In this document: one piece after another, positions 48,924-60,338 of the stretch | Layout of the letters: each line of letters starts with the position of its first letter | Position numbering within the stretch: the first letter of the stretch is position 1 | Assembly: GCA_963691655.1 (NCBI GenBank) | Contig: OY829327.1 | Coordinates: 84,828,019 to 84,892,018, forward strand | Origin: Toxonevra muliebris | Taxonomy: Eukaryota; Arthropoda; Insecta; Diptera; Pallopteridae | Length of the DNA stretch: 64,000 nucleotides | Direction of reading: 5' to 3' | Position numbers and translations under genes: made by a program | Notes under the pieces: generated by a model | Databases searched by the model: none | Seen by the model: the letters and a program-made list of their open reading frames with translations, nothing else | Told to the model about the DNA's origin: nothing

Positions 48924-49758
48924 TTTTTACAATTGAACTTTTATAAATCTCTCTTGTAATGTATAAAAGTGAAAAAATAAATTAAAAATTTTTAAATATT
49001 CAAATACTTTTCACTTTTTCCTATGAGTTTGCGACGGCACTCCCAAAGCTAACCAAATATTCGTAGAAAAAATCTGTGCAAAAACAACAACTTTACAGAG
49101 TTGTATTGAATTAGAATTGAGGTACGAAATAAAAGTACTTAACATTACGAATGAAGGATGAAGAAGGAAAGGCAAATGATTAATATTTAAATCATGGCTC
49201 AATAATTAGGTTATTGCAGCGCTACAAAAACAAAGTCGACCGTATATTTTGTTTTTGTATGCAGGGTTGCAAATCCCTTTCTTCTGTCAAACTCAAACCG
49301 AAACAGCTGATTTACTCTGTTCTCATATTTTTGTGCTTGATTTATTTGACATAAGAATTAGAGGAATAAATCGGGAGGAAGAAGAGAGCTATGCTGGTGA
49401 CATAACCTTATTATTGAGCCATTATTTATCTAATTTATAAGTGATTTTTGTCAGCGTGTAGTATAAAAGACTAGAGGGAAGAGTTTAAAACGTGTCAGAA
49501 TTATAAAAGATGGCAGCACTACAACAAGTACAACACCACACAAAAAATTACAAAAACATACTGTTTGGTTGGAGTAATGAATGTTAAATACAATACCAAA
49601 ACTTCTATAGTTATAAGTATAGAAGCTACATATGTAGAAGTTTTCCGAAAAAAAAGAAATAACTTACACTTAGGCTGTGGTTATAGTGCGAGTATACTCG
49701 GCGAACACCATGAAATTGTTGTTGCACCGAACACAAAGATAGAGTCTTTACTCACTCT

Positions 49759-49980
49759 CACACCGAACACGATATGCTCGGTGTATTGTCCACCGAGTAT
49801 TCAGGGTGGCAATGAGTTATTTTACAAAACAGTATCATTACATACTAAATAGTATTAAACAAACGAGTATATTTTGACAAAATGCAATTCTGCAACGAGC
49901 TGAATGTAACCACCTCGACTGAGCACTGGAGAAAATGTTTTGTGTTCGCCTAACACCGAGCACCAATATAACCAGGCGCT
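49759..49980. repeat. Dispersed repeat, copy 2 (first copy 24000-24200)
   Basis: Aligns with 24000-24200 through GAGTTATTTTACAAAACAGT, AATAGTATTAA(A/G)CAAACGA and AATATAACCAGGC. It is preceded by palindromic CACCGA/TCGGTG words. Confidence 0.7.
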
Positions 49981-50189
49981 TACTTGTCAAGAATGCTTAA
50001 GGAAGTACTACAAAAATATGTTGGTAAAACTTCCCTTAACCTTCGTTAGGCAGCGTTGTGGAAGTAATATTAATGACAAAACTTCTTAAAACGTGAGATT
50101 CGGCTTCGGCTTTCATATACCTTCCACCAGAAACCTTCTCTATTTCCTAGAGGGAAATGTTTGCACACTTTCGATCGGTATGTCAAAGG

Positions 50190-50455
50190 TTACGTTCAGA
50201 AGACGCAACTGTTGCCTAACAGAGGAGATCGTGTCTTCTGAACGCGTAGTTGTGTGTTTTGCTAAGCACAACTGTTAGCATTTAGACGCCATTTGTGTGT
50301 TCATATTATTTTTCCGCTCTTTCATGCCAACATGTTGTTTCCCAAAAACTGGACAGACGATGCATCATACCGTTCAGAAGACACAACAGTTTAAAAGCAA
50401 CTGTTGGCAATTTACAAGCAACAGTTTAAAACTGTGTGTATCTTCTGAACGCAAC
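50190..50455. mobile_element. Palindromic TIR element pair
   Basis: GTTCAGAAGACGCAACTGTT (about 50192) pairs with GTGTCTTCTGAACGC (about 50230). GTTCAGAAGACACAACAGTT (about 50373) pairs with AACTGTGTGTATCTTCTGAACG (about 50430). The region therefore holds two short inverted pairs of the same terminal sequence, either one larger element with duplicated ends or two mini-elements. No coding capacity. Confidence 0.55.
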
Positions 50456-51087
50456 CAATAACGCTATACACGAGAGAAATGCATTTCAACACATACCGAT
50501 CAAGGCGGATTTAACATGGTGGTAGCAGCATTACAACAAATACAACGTAACAATAACAACACGCTACTTTGTTGTTGCTAAAAATCGTAATTGTCAAAAG
50601 CACAAGAACAAATGCGTGGAAAAAAACAAAGATTTTGACAGTTAAGATTTTCTTCATATAAAAAATTAGAGAAGAAGAAGACGGAGCTGACGCTGCTATT
50701 ACCTTTTATAATTTCGCCATGATACCGATGTAAGCGGCTAGTTTTAGCCGATTTTGGACTGCCGCGGAGTTTCGTTCTTGCAGCCGCCACCGTCGCTTAG
50801 AAGAAGGCGCAATGCTCTTAATAGTACATTTTAACTAATAGTAGAAGCTGTCAAATATGACAGCATTGCAAATCCAGGGCTGCCAATTCAAAAGAAGAAG
50901 AGGAATAAAAAAGGCAAATTCAGGCCAGACTGACAAACAGGCATTAGATTCGGTTTGCATTCTTCATTCTCGTTGATTTGTAAAATCTATTAAGAAATAA
51001 GAAATTTGAAAGTTTTATTGATTTAATTAATTTGTTGCAGTCAAATTCGTTAATATTGTGCATATAATCAAAAAGCAATCGATAAAA

Positions 51088-54000
51088 ATGTCGTTGTTCC
51101 GCAAACCGAAGAAAATACAGCGGCGCGTGTTTTCGAGTGCGCTTGAAGAAGATGACGGTGGCGGTGGAGGAGTTGCTGCTGACGATGTCGATGATGAAAT
51201 GGAGGCACCACCGCCACCAGCAATTAGTTTCAACAAAAAATCAGATAAGAAAGAAAAAACCCAAAAAGATGGGAAGAAATTTTTCAGTAGTAGTACCAAA
51301 TCGGAAGCAGCTGTGGATTCCAAGAGTGTGAATGTGAAGTCTAAGGCTTTGTTAAGTTTCGCAGATGAGGGTAAGTGATTTAGGAGAAGGGGCCCAAAAT
51401 TGTCCATATTTTCAAGTCGATATTTATACACTCGTATTTCAAATATACCTCTATTAAAAAATATGTTAAAAAATATTTTTTCTTATTTCACAGAAGACGA
51501 AGTTGAAGTATTCCAAGTACGTAAATCTTCGCATAGCAAGAAAATGATGCGAATGCTAGATAAAGAACGGCGTAAAAAGAAGAAAGAAGAACGTGAGGGG
51601 GTCACACAATCTACATCAGACTCTGCAGCCTCTGCTGCTTCCGCTTCTGCACAAAGTCGTGATCGTCATGAACGGAATGAGAATGGACGCAGCAACAACC
51701 ACAGTTCAAGTGGCGGCGGTGGGGGTAGTGGCTCCACATATAGTAGTAAATATAAAAGTTCTGCAACGTCATCTTCGTCCACCACTGCTTCAGCAGCTGA
51801 ACAGTGTAAAAGTAAAAAAACTGATAGTATCCAAACTGAAATACGCACAGACGACTTTGTGGTAAGGTTATTATTATCAATTTTTTTACAAAATGTAATT
51901 AAACGCAAAATTATCGAAAGCAATAAATGTAAAGCTTTTTCAATTAATACTCTACTCAGAGTGTTCGTATTTAAAGTGAAAAAGCTGGGAAATAGTTTGT
52001 AATTCCACAAAATGTTTCATAATTTGGTGCTGAGTAAAAACCCAGCAGTTTGTGCAATATTTACTGTGAATTTGGAATACAGAATTACAAATTAATTCTT
52101 TCATGAAATCAACGCAATTACAAATTTTATGTTCATCATATTATTCTTTTTTTTTTCTAAACATAAGAAAAAATTAAGTTTTGTAATTTTAATAGTATGA
52201 AAAAATTCTCAGTTTATTGCAATGATTTCAAATTGTGTGCAAAAATAGTCGCTTCTATATTAAACTATTTAAATTCCTATAAACACATGCACATGGAAAC
52301 CCATGCCTTATTTTTTGATGCACGCTGTGATTAATCGATCTTTTTCCATATAATAAAAGAAACAATTTCGTCCCCTAATTAAACGAGCAGATCACAAAAA
52401 ATGGCAAAACAATTGTAGAAAGTCGGAGACAATAATTGATTTTATTAATTAAAAAACTAGTTGAACAGCACAGTTCTGCTCAATAATATTATGTAAAGTA
52501 ATTAGTTTTTAGTTTTCATATTTGTTAATCTTAAATCTATATCTTTATCTCACTAATTTAAAATTCTGTCTTTGTCCACAGTTGGTGGTTAAAAAATCCG
52601 AACATGATGTTATACTCAATGGGCGCGCTGCATTCTGCGCCGGACGCAACGATATGTCTGACGAAGATGGCGACGAAAACAATCGTAGCGATGACGATAG
52701 GAATGGAAGTCATCGCTTTTCGAAACCCGAGCAACTAAAACAAATGCTTGAAAGCGGTTCCATTCCGGATGCTGCAATGATACATGCGGCACGCAAGCGG
52801 AGACAAAAAGCAAGAGAACAAGGTATAGCTCGAATGTCTTATATGAAAAAATATAAAACTAAATGTTCTTTCTTTTAGGTGATTACATTCCAATAGAGGA
52901 ACCAAAAGACATCCCGAAAAAAGGTAGTCGGTTAGCGCGTGAGGATGTCGAAGGGGATAATTCCGATGATGAAGAACGTGTGGACATGAATGCTATTACT
53001 GGCATTAAGGAACGCGAAGAACGTCGTGAACAGTTTTATTCTGTGGAAAATGATTGTATGTGTGTGTTGTACGATTGTCAATACGTATACACATTTGGGG
53101 TTTAATTTTGAGCATTCGCTTGAAATGTTTTTCATATTTGAAATGTGTGTAACTTAAGATTATTATTTACTATTCCATTAGATTCTGAAGAAGATTCCGA
53201 TCGCGAAACAAATGAATGGGAAAATCAACAAATACGCAAGGGTGTCACCGGCGCGCAGTTGGTGAGTGCACAGCAGGAATCAGTGCTGTCACGTTTCATG
53301 ATAAAATCATCCGCGACTAATGCTTTGGAATATCACCAAGAACCGCAATCAACCTCGACATTATTGGAGCAAGCGTATGCAAAGAGTTCGCTAGAAAAAC
53401 CACAGCAAATACTAGCATCTACAAAAATTAATAAAGATAAGGCCAAAGCGGCGTCATTGCGAGCACCGACCGAGATACGTGATGCTATTAGCACAAGGTA
53501 AAATTATAGTCTCAAGTATTACCACTTGTATTAAATGTTTATTTTTATTTGCGCGAAGGCTAACTAAGCTTAAAGAACTGAATAGCAAGCACATGACTGA
53601 TATTGAGCGGATTGCCAGCGAATTAAAATTATTGAAGTTGGAGGAAATGGACTGCAGTCAAAAAGCGCCAACAGCAGCAGCAAAATATCGGTTTTATCAG
53701 GAAGTAAAATGTTACGTTAGCGATTTGGTCGATTGCCTTAATGAAAAAGTGAGTAGGGGAGCACTTTTGTTAAAACCGATCTTATTTTGTTATTATTTTG
53801 TCATCATAGACTCCACTCATAAACGATTTGGAAAAGCGTACGCTGCAAATGTTTGCCAAACATCAGACTTTTCTAATTGAACGCAGACGTCAGGATGTAC
53901 GAGATCAAGCAAAAGAAATGGCCGAAGCATCTAGTGAGTATCGCTTTTTTTATAGAATATATTGTATGTTTGAGGTATATAATTACAAACTAATTTACAA

Positions 54001-55503
54001 AATTTCAGAGACGGCTACAACAACGCGTCGTGGACCCGAACATGAGGAGCAAGTCCGACGTGCTGCAGAACGTGAAGGCAGACGTACACGTCGTCGTTGT
54101 GATCGTGAAAAAAATGAGCTATCAGTTTCACATTTAGATGGCATGTCCAGTGATGATGAAACATCGGATCGATATCAAGAGCAATTTCAAAATAATTTAG
54201 GTAATTAGGTGCCATTTGAAAACAAATAAGTTTGTGTTCAATTTTTATTTTCCATGTAGATCAAGTCGATAAAGAATCTGAGGAAGTTTTTAATGATGTA
54301 ACCGATGATTTTTGCAAAGTTGATTTAATTTTGATGAAATTTTATGCATGGCGTAAAACTGATATGGAATCTTATAAAGATGCATTTGTTAGTTTATGTT
54401 TGGCAAAGGTACGGAGGGATTTTTTGTGGAGCTTTTTATTATTGATTAATTTTATATTTTTGCAGACCCTCGGCCCTTTAGTACGCTTGGAAATGCTCAC
54501 ATGGTCTCCGCTGCTTGAAGAAAATAAAGATATTGAAAAAATGTATTGGTTTTCGGCGAGTATGTTGTATGCTTGGAGTGATCACGAGACAGAAGAGTCA
54601 TTAAAAATGGATCCGGATGTAAATTTAGTGCCCACTATAATTGAGAGAATTGTGTTACCAAAAGTGACTGGTGTGTTTTGTTAACTATATTTGAAAAATT
54701 CTGTTAATTATATACCATCAAATAATTTGGTTTCTTCCTTCAGAAATTGTAAATCAATGTTGGGATCCGTTATCTACAACGCAAACTTTACGCTTAATTG
54801 GATTTATTAATCGCCTTGGACGTGACTATCCGCTCAAAGAGACTTCAAAATCATTGCAGAAACTATTCAATTCAATATTGGATAAAATGAAATTAGCATT
54901 AGAAAATGATGTATTCATACCGATATTTCCAAAACAGTAAGTGTTGTGTTGCGTATACAAAATTCCCCGTCTCTATAAAAATACTTTCTTTTTTATCTCG
55001 ATAGAGTGCAAGAAGCTAAGACATCATTTTTTCAACGTCAATTCTGCAGCGGTCTCAAACTTTTTCGTAATTTCCTAAGCTGGCAGGGCATACTAGCAGA
55101 TAAACCTTTGCGAGAGTTAGCGATTAGTTCATTACTAAATCGATATTTATTATTAGCAATGAGGGTAAGGGACACACTGAAAATATTTGTAAATTGTGCA
55201 TCGAAACTTCTGCATTCTCTTTTTTTTTTAGGTTTGTAGCTCCCACGATGCAATCAGCAAGGCATATATTGTCGTAAATACACTACCTACCGTGTGGTTG
55301 CAACCTGAAACTGAAACATTAAAAAACTTGCAATTGTTCATTACATACATAAAGCAAACATTGGACAGTTTTGATTCTAAGAATCCGTTGTATATGTAAG
55401 TTTTTCGAATTTCTTATAATTTTTGAAGTTTCCTTACTCCTTTCTTTTCAGACAAACATGCGATAAGGCAAAGCAAATTCTGCAAAGACTGCATAGTTTG
55501 TAA
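51088..55503 (+). CDS. PAXBP1 homologue (GCFC-domain nuclear protein)
   Basis: Fourteen exons with consistent phases: 51088-51370, 51494-51861, 52582-52822, 52879-53055, 53182-53497, 53559-53748, 53810-53933, 54009-54200, 54260-54408, 54466-54670, 54744-54936, 55005-55164, 55232-55395 and 55452-55503. They encode 937 residues (human about 917). Conserved blocks in order: start MSLFRKPKKIQRRVF; LLSFADE then VEVFQVRKSSHSKKMMRML (about 88-115); SGSIPDAAMIHAARKRR (about 275-292); a coiled-coil basic region with REGRRTRRRCDREK and HLDGMSSDDE; and the GCFC domain (about 630-935) with TLGPLVRLEMLTWSPL and CWDPLSTTQTLRLIGFINRL. The vertebrate protein links PAX3/7 to H3K4 methyltransferase machinery, and GCFC proteins also associate with splicing complexes. 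The start ATG at 51088 is chosen by the conserved FRKPKK N-terminus. Confidence 0.95.
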
Positions 55504-55594
55504 TTTTAATTAAATTATTAGATTTTGCAATTACATTAACTTGAACGACCTTACTCTGTATATATTTGTAGTTACTAAGCTCTTTTTAAATAAT

Positions 55595-55600
55595 AATAAA
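55595..55600 (+). terminator. Candidate poly(A) signal of the PAXBP1 homologue
   Basis: AATAAA 92 nt after the stop. It lies in the 343-bp gap to the convergent UFL1 stop. Confidence 0.5.
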
Positions 55601-55704
55601 TTATGATTGATATCAAATAGATGTTTATGTCATTTTACTCCACCTGAGAGTTTGGGCTTGCATATACATATAATCGATCGAATGGTTGCACAATATTTTA
55701 AATA

Positions 55705-55710
55705 TTTATT
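55705..55710 (-). terminator. Candidate poly(A) signal of UFL1
   Basis: TTTATT on plus is AATAAA on minus, about 137 nt beyond the UFL1 stop. The two convergent genes' signals are about 105 bp apart and do not cross. Confidence 0.45.
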
Positions 55711-55846
55711 TTGAAATGTGCTTTGCAATATTTATATTGATACAAAAATAATATATCATGGAAAGCATCAAAAAGCAAAAAAAAAGCTATATGTTATGCG
55801 TGGAATTATATTTGTTCTTCCAGCTCACAACGACAACGCACTATAT

Positions 55847-58721
55847 TCAGTCGGTTTTGAATACACCCGGTTTTTCAAAGGTTGCCGCTAACGTCTTGAT
55901 ATTTCCTTGCACGCTTTGCAACTGTTCATTTATAATTTTAGCCTCGTCACTATCCGCATCAGCTGGCAATAATTTGAGCACCAAATCTACAATTACAATT
56001 AGTTACATAAAGTTATCAGTAAAATTTATAAGCTAAGAAGCAATGGATTGATTCCTACCATGATATTCCAGTAGCAACTGGTTTTGTTTATCATTCATAC
56101 TCGCACGTATGTAACTCAAAATTTGTGCAACAAATTTGCCCGACGCATGCAAGATGCAACCAGTCACCGTAGTGAATAGTATCAGAGCGGTTAAATGCAA
56201 AACTAAAGCAGGCTCGGTTGTTTCTTGAAGCTGCTGCGCTAGTTTCTCTTTATGCTGTATAATTAATTGACGATCCTTCTTCTTGTCAACTTTTTTCACA
56301 ATCATGCTGCATGTTTTCAACACTGCCTCGGTAGCTAATACAAAATCTTCAATTGTTTTATTGAGTGCTTTATTTAATTCCATCAAAGCTGTTTTGTATT
56401 CAGGATCTGTAAAAATGAAAGTGTGGTGAAATTTAGTATTTTATTTTAAAATTCCGGAACTTACTGCATTCCTGTGCAACTTTGTTGCGTTGATCTACAT
56501 TCAAAGTGGCCGTTTTTATTGTTAAATTACATTCGTTTGCTACATAGACGGTGAGTTCATTGCAGACATCATTACCAAGTGATTTGAGTAGATATTTAAC
56601 AAGTTGCGTTTGTACATCCGCTGGAAGTAACTGCAAGTATAAATGTTTAAATTATTTAACTATCTATTTACTGGACAGGCACCGGCATCAAATATGCACC
56701 TTCAACCCCTTTTCATATAAGCGTATATCAACTAATAGTGTATTTAGTTTCTCTTGAATAGCAGCATGAGTTTGACGGCGATTTGTTTGTGGTGTAGCTT
56801 CAAATAGTTCCTGAGCCTTGGCGATAGCAATTTGATTCAATTGACTATAGAAAATGAAATGAATAATGTGAATGAATTTAATAGATACCTAGATTCTATT
56901 GAACATACTTGTGATAAAGCACTGCTATGTTATTGGCTAAATGATCTAGTCCCTCTACTTCCAGTTTCTTATTGATAGTTTTTACAATATCATCAGCTTT
57001 TACTAACTCTAGTGTTTTCGCTGTTTTTTTATTATTGCCGCTGCCCCTTGTATCTTCTTCGTCATCGCTATCAGCATTGATCGCTCCACGACCGCCACGT
57101 TGGTGTTTTTTCGTCGACTTGGTTTTAGTCTCACGACCCTGACTGCCACCGCCAGCTTTGCCAGATGCAGCTTTTCTGCGTCGCTCTTCGCGTTTGTCCT
57201 GTTTTGAGAAATCATCATCGAAATCATGGAAACTAGCAGTGGCTTTTCCTGCTAATTGTTTCTCTGCTAAATGCTGTTGATAGATCCCACTATCTATGGC
57301 TGTTTTAGCATTGGCATCAGCCATGTCATGGCACGGCTGTATAAGGTCAGCAAGGTATTGTTGTGAAAATGCTAAAATAAAGAATTTTTACTTCTTAATA
57401 CGACTAGACATGGACTACGTAATGGAATTCGATTACCAATGCTTTCCATATATATAAAATTGCCAAGTGTGCCGCTTTTTTGTGACATGATCATATTGAA
57501 AACTTCTTCGATATCTTCATCGGACATGTTGGAAGGCAAAATAGTTGACAAATCGACATAACTTTTAGTGACATTGCATTCATTTAGTGCGCTTAGCACC
57601 GTCAAATCAATAATTTTCGAGCCGATAGCGCACCGTTTAAAAAATATAATCTCCTCGTTGGGAAACTGTTTTCGTATGAATTGCTTAGCATCGGAAATGC
57701 CCAATTTACTGATAGAATCGTATTCTAGGAAGCCGTTTTGTTTGTAAAACGAATTCACCCAATCAGACTGAAATGCTAACGCAAATAGAATAACTCTTTT
57801 ATAATAAAATAAAATCCCCTACAAAACTCACTTGCATTTTTGTATAAATGTGCGGCACATATTGAGCATTTGCCATTTTCGATGTTACCTGTCCAGCAGG
57901 TGAAATTTCATCCAGAAGAGAGTGGAAGATTTTCTCTTGTACATTAATAGTCTGCAGAATAGTTGATACATTGGTCGGCCGTGTCATTGCAGCCAATGCG
58001 CCTCGTATTTTAGCTTTACATCGCTGAATGTAAGCCTGTGTGAAGAAAATACGCGGGTTGCTAGGATCCTGGCGACCACGTATTATTTTCCCCAAATGTT
58101 TTTCCATGACATCGCGTTGTAGGAAATCGGAAGGCAAATCAAATTGTTGTGTTAAATCTGAAACGGAAATTTCACCTTTTTGGGACAGTTTCTCATTGAT
58201 TTCCTGCGCTATTTGCGTAATGTAATCTTCATCGATGAGCTGCCCCAACATAAAGTGTATATTCGGATTGGTGGCAGCGACGCGTTCTGCAATTTCTTCA
58301 ACCTGTAATGAACACGCCAGATAATAATAATTACTGCAAAACAAGAGAGCATATGAGTTTTTTCAGTTACCCTTGTTAAGTCCACATTGAGAGTCTTGCT
58401 GACTTCCACCAGATTAACACGTCCACCGCACACATACAATTCATCTTGTATTTCACGGTCCAAATGATCAGGTGTAATGTACTCTTTGCCGTCATTGGTG
58501 AAAACAACTTCCAGCAGCTTCTTTTCTATTAGGAGCGTAACAATTTCTATGCAATTGCGTTCGGACAACCTTTGTTTTAATTTTTGGGAATGTTAAAGTA
58601 TACAGGCAAATCTGAAAGTGGACAAAACTTTGGAGATTACTTACTTTTGCAGCGTTGACGTCAACTGTGCTTTCTGGAAATCTGCTGCTAGTCTTTTGAT
58701 TTCATCCCAGTCAGAACCCAT
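55847..58721 (-). CDS. Ufl1: E3 UFM1-protein ligase 1
   Basis: Nine minus-strand exons in coding order: 58645-58721, 58371-58569, 57832-58302, 57392-57767, 56909-57371, 56700-56844, 56465-56630, 56059-56406 and 55847-55986. They encode 794 residues, the same length as human UFL1. The start [19 protein letters not shown] and the N-terminal winged-helix region ([48 protein letters not shown]) match the family. A middle charged, low-complexity segment ([12 protein letters not shown] with acidic DSDDEED) is typical, followed by a helical C-terminal region. UFL1 has no RING or HECT; with its partners (DDRGK1/UFBP1, CDK5RAP3) it transfers UFM1 from UFC1 to targets such as the ER-bound ribosome protein uL24. 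No damage to the frame is seen. It is tail-to-tail with the PAXBP1 gene. Confidence 0.96.
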
Positions 58722-58914
58722 TTTACAAATTTTTCAATATCGTAAATTGATAAAAATACCAAGGAAAAATATGCAAAATTACCAATATAAATTGAAAGGA
58801 ATAAAAGTGTAACGTCAACACTGACAGCAAGATGTGTTAGTTGTGTGGATGTCGGGTAGGTGAACGGTTGCAATCAATTGAAATCAGATGTTTTCATGTT
58901 TGATATTTCGTTCG

Positions 58915-59125
58915 TTTTCTGCAAAACTGTCATAAGTCAAAAATAAAAATAAATTCGAAAAAATTGCATATTTTATATATTTTAATGAACTACCACTCCG
59001 TAGAACGTAAACCCAACAAAAATTCATCTCACGGGGAAACTTTATAAGATACCTTTATAATGAGTTTACATAAGATAAAAGATTAAAAAACAATTATTTA
59101 TGCATACAAACTAATTTTTTTTTTA
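58915..59125. repeat. Dispersed repeat, copy 2 (first copy 42875-43220)
   Basis: Contains CATAAGTCAAAAATAAAAAT, CTACCACTCCGTAGAACGTA and TTTACATAAGATAAAAGATT in the same order as the first copy, then a poly(T) run. Confidence 0.6.
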
Positions 59126-59410
59126 TTATGATAGGCCCCTATTACACAGTGTATTCTCTAATGTTTGTTTACCTTTGTTGGTTTAAATTATTTTAATAAT
59201 ACAATATTTATTGCTGAAATGGAAGTTGATAAACGTGAAAAAATAATTATTTTGTTAGCAGTTAACGATTCATATTTAAATGGTTTAAATATTTGTCATT
59301 CTGCGCAAGCAAACATTCCCTTCTTTTCGCAAGCAATCATCTTATTCTCTTTAATAAAATTAATTTTAATTTAAAAAAAGGAAACTCTTTTTTTGGGTCA
59401 AAACTCGACA

Positions 59411-59706
59411 TGATTACCATACGAAAAATATATGATGCTACCACAACTGTAAAGTTTGAAAGCTGCTGTCATAGCAATAGAACCAGTTCAGATTTTGAGC
59501 CACCCTTAATTCCCAGCTGCAATTATGAACCACCGCACCTGGTTCACTTATCAACTCCGTTATGTAAAAATCTAAATATTTTGAACAAAGAAAACATATA
59601 TAAAACAACGGTTCTTAACGAGTTCGACAACGATAATACCTTCAGGAAACAGATAGACCACCAGCATGAATCCGGCTCAAGGCCGAAGGCAGACTTAAAA
59701 CAATAA
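59411..59706 (+). CDS. Small hypothetical ORF
   Basis: From ATG 59411 to TAA 59704-59706 there are 98 residues (the open frame extends upstream to 59293). The sequence is mixed and protein-like: TTTVKFESCCHSNRTSSDFE, then EPPLIPSCNYEPPHL and KTTVLNEFDNDNTFRKQIDH. There is no membrane segment and I know no family. It could be a small gene, an unannotated 5' exon of a neighbour, or chance. AATAAA overlaps its end (59703-59708). Confidence 0.3.
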
Positions 59707-60338
59707 AATTTTATAATAACTATGGCAAAAATACACTACCTCTATCTTTACCATCAATATTAAATGAAATTCTAACAAATCAAAATATGTAAAGCACTGA
59801 ATTACTTTGACAATAAATACTCGTATAAAAATCAAGCAATTTTTCCGTTTCCATCGCCATTACTATAATGGAAAAGATAATGCTGAGTTCAAATCTATTG
59901 CAATGACCTGTAATTGTAATAATGTAAAAGTTTCAACTATGATATCAAGAAACAATAGTTGAACAAATTAGGAATCGGAGTTGGGGAGCTGTTAAATTTT
60001 CATTGCTCCAGCTATAGCTCCGGCAGAACAGTGTGCTTCACAGCTCCTTGATCCAGCTTTACGCTCCATTCCAAAGCTCTGGAACAAATTGAAAAATTTC
60101 AAAATGCAAATTAAAGTAATTAGGAGTTATACCTTTTAGCACATGCGCTTTTTTTTTTGCTCACTCCGAACTATTTTTTCAATTACGCTACTCTGTTCTA
60201 ATCAGAAGAAATTTAAAGCAAAAACAATTTGATGTTTGTTACAATCAAAAAGGAAGGAGAGTAAACAAAAAAGTTTATATTTTTAAAAATTTTGAAAAGT
60301 CGTGTAATACAAATGCATTAGAGTTCTGATTTTAAATT

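Larger units (their letters stand above)
48924..51087. other. Divergent upstream region of the arrestin and PAXBP1 genes
   Basis: Should contain both promoters and 5' UTRs. It also holds a dispersed repeat (49759-49980) and palindromic elements (50190-50455). No protein gene is supported; small ORFs across the repeats are chance. Confidence 0.5.
58722..60338. other. Divergent upstream region of UFL1 and RNF123
   Basis: Holds one copy of a dispersed repeat (58915-59125) and a possible small ORF (59411-59706). The promoters of UFL1 (minus) and RNF123 (plus) should lie at its two ends; no clear core motif is seen. Confidence 0.45.

Noticed and set aside
51593..52010. ORFs in other frames and on the minus strand over PAXBP1 exon 2
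   Set aside because: They overlap a low-complexity Ser/Gly/Ala coding segment with strong conservation in the main frame, and have no independent homology.
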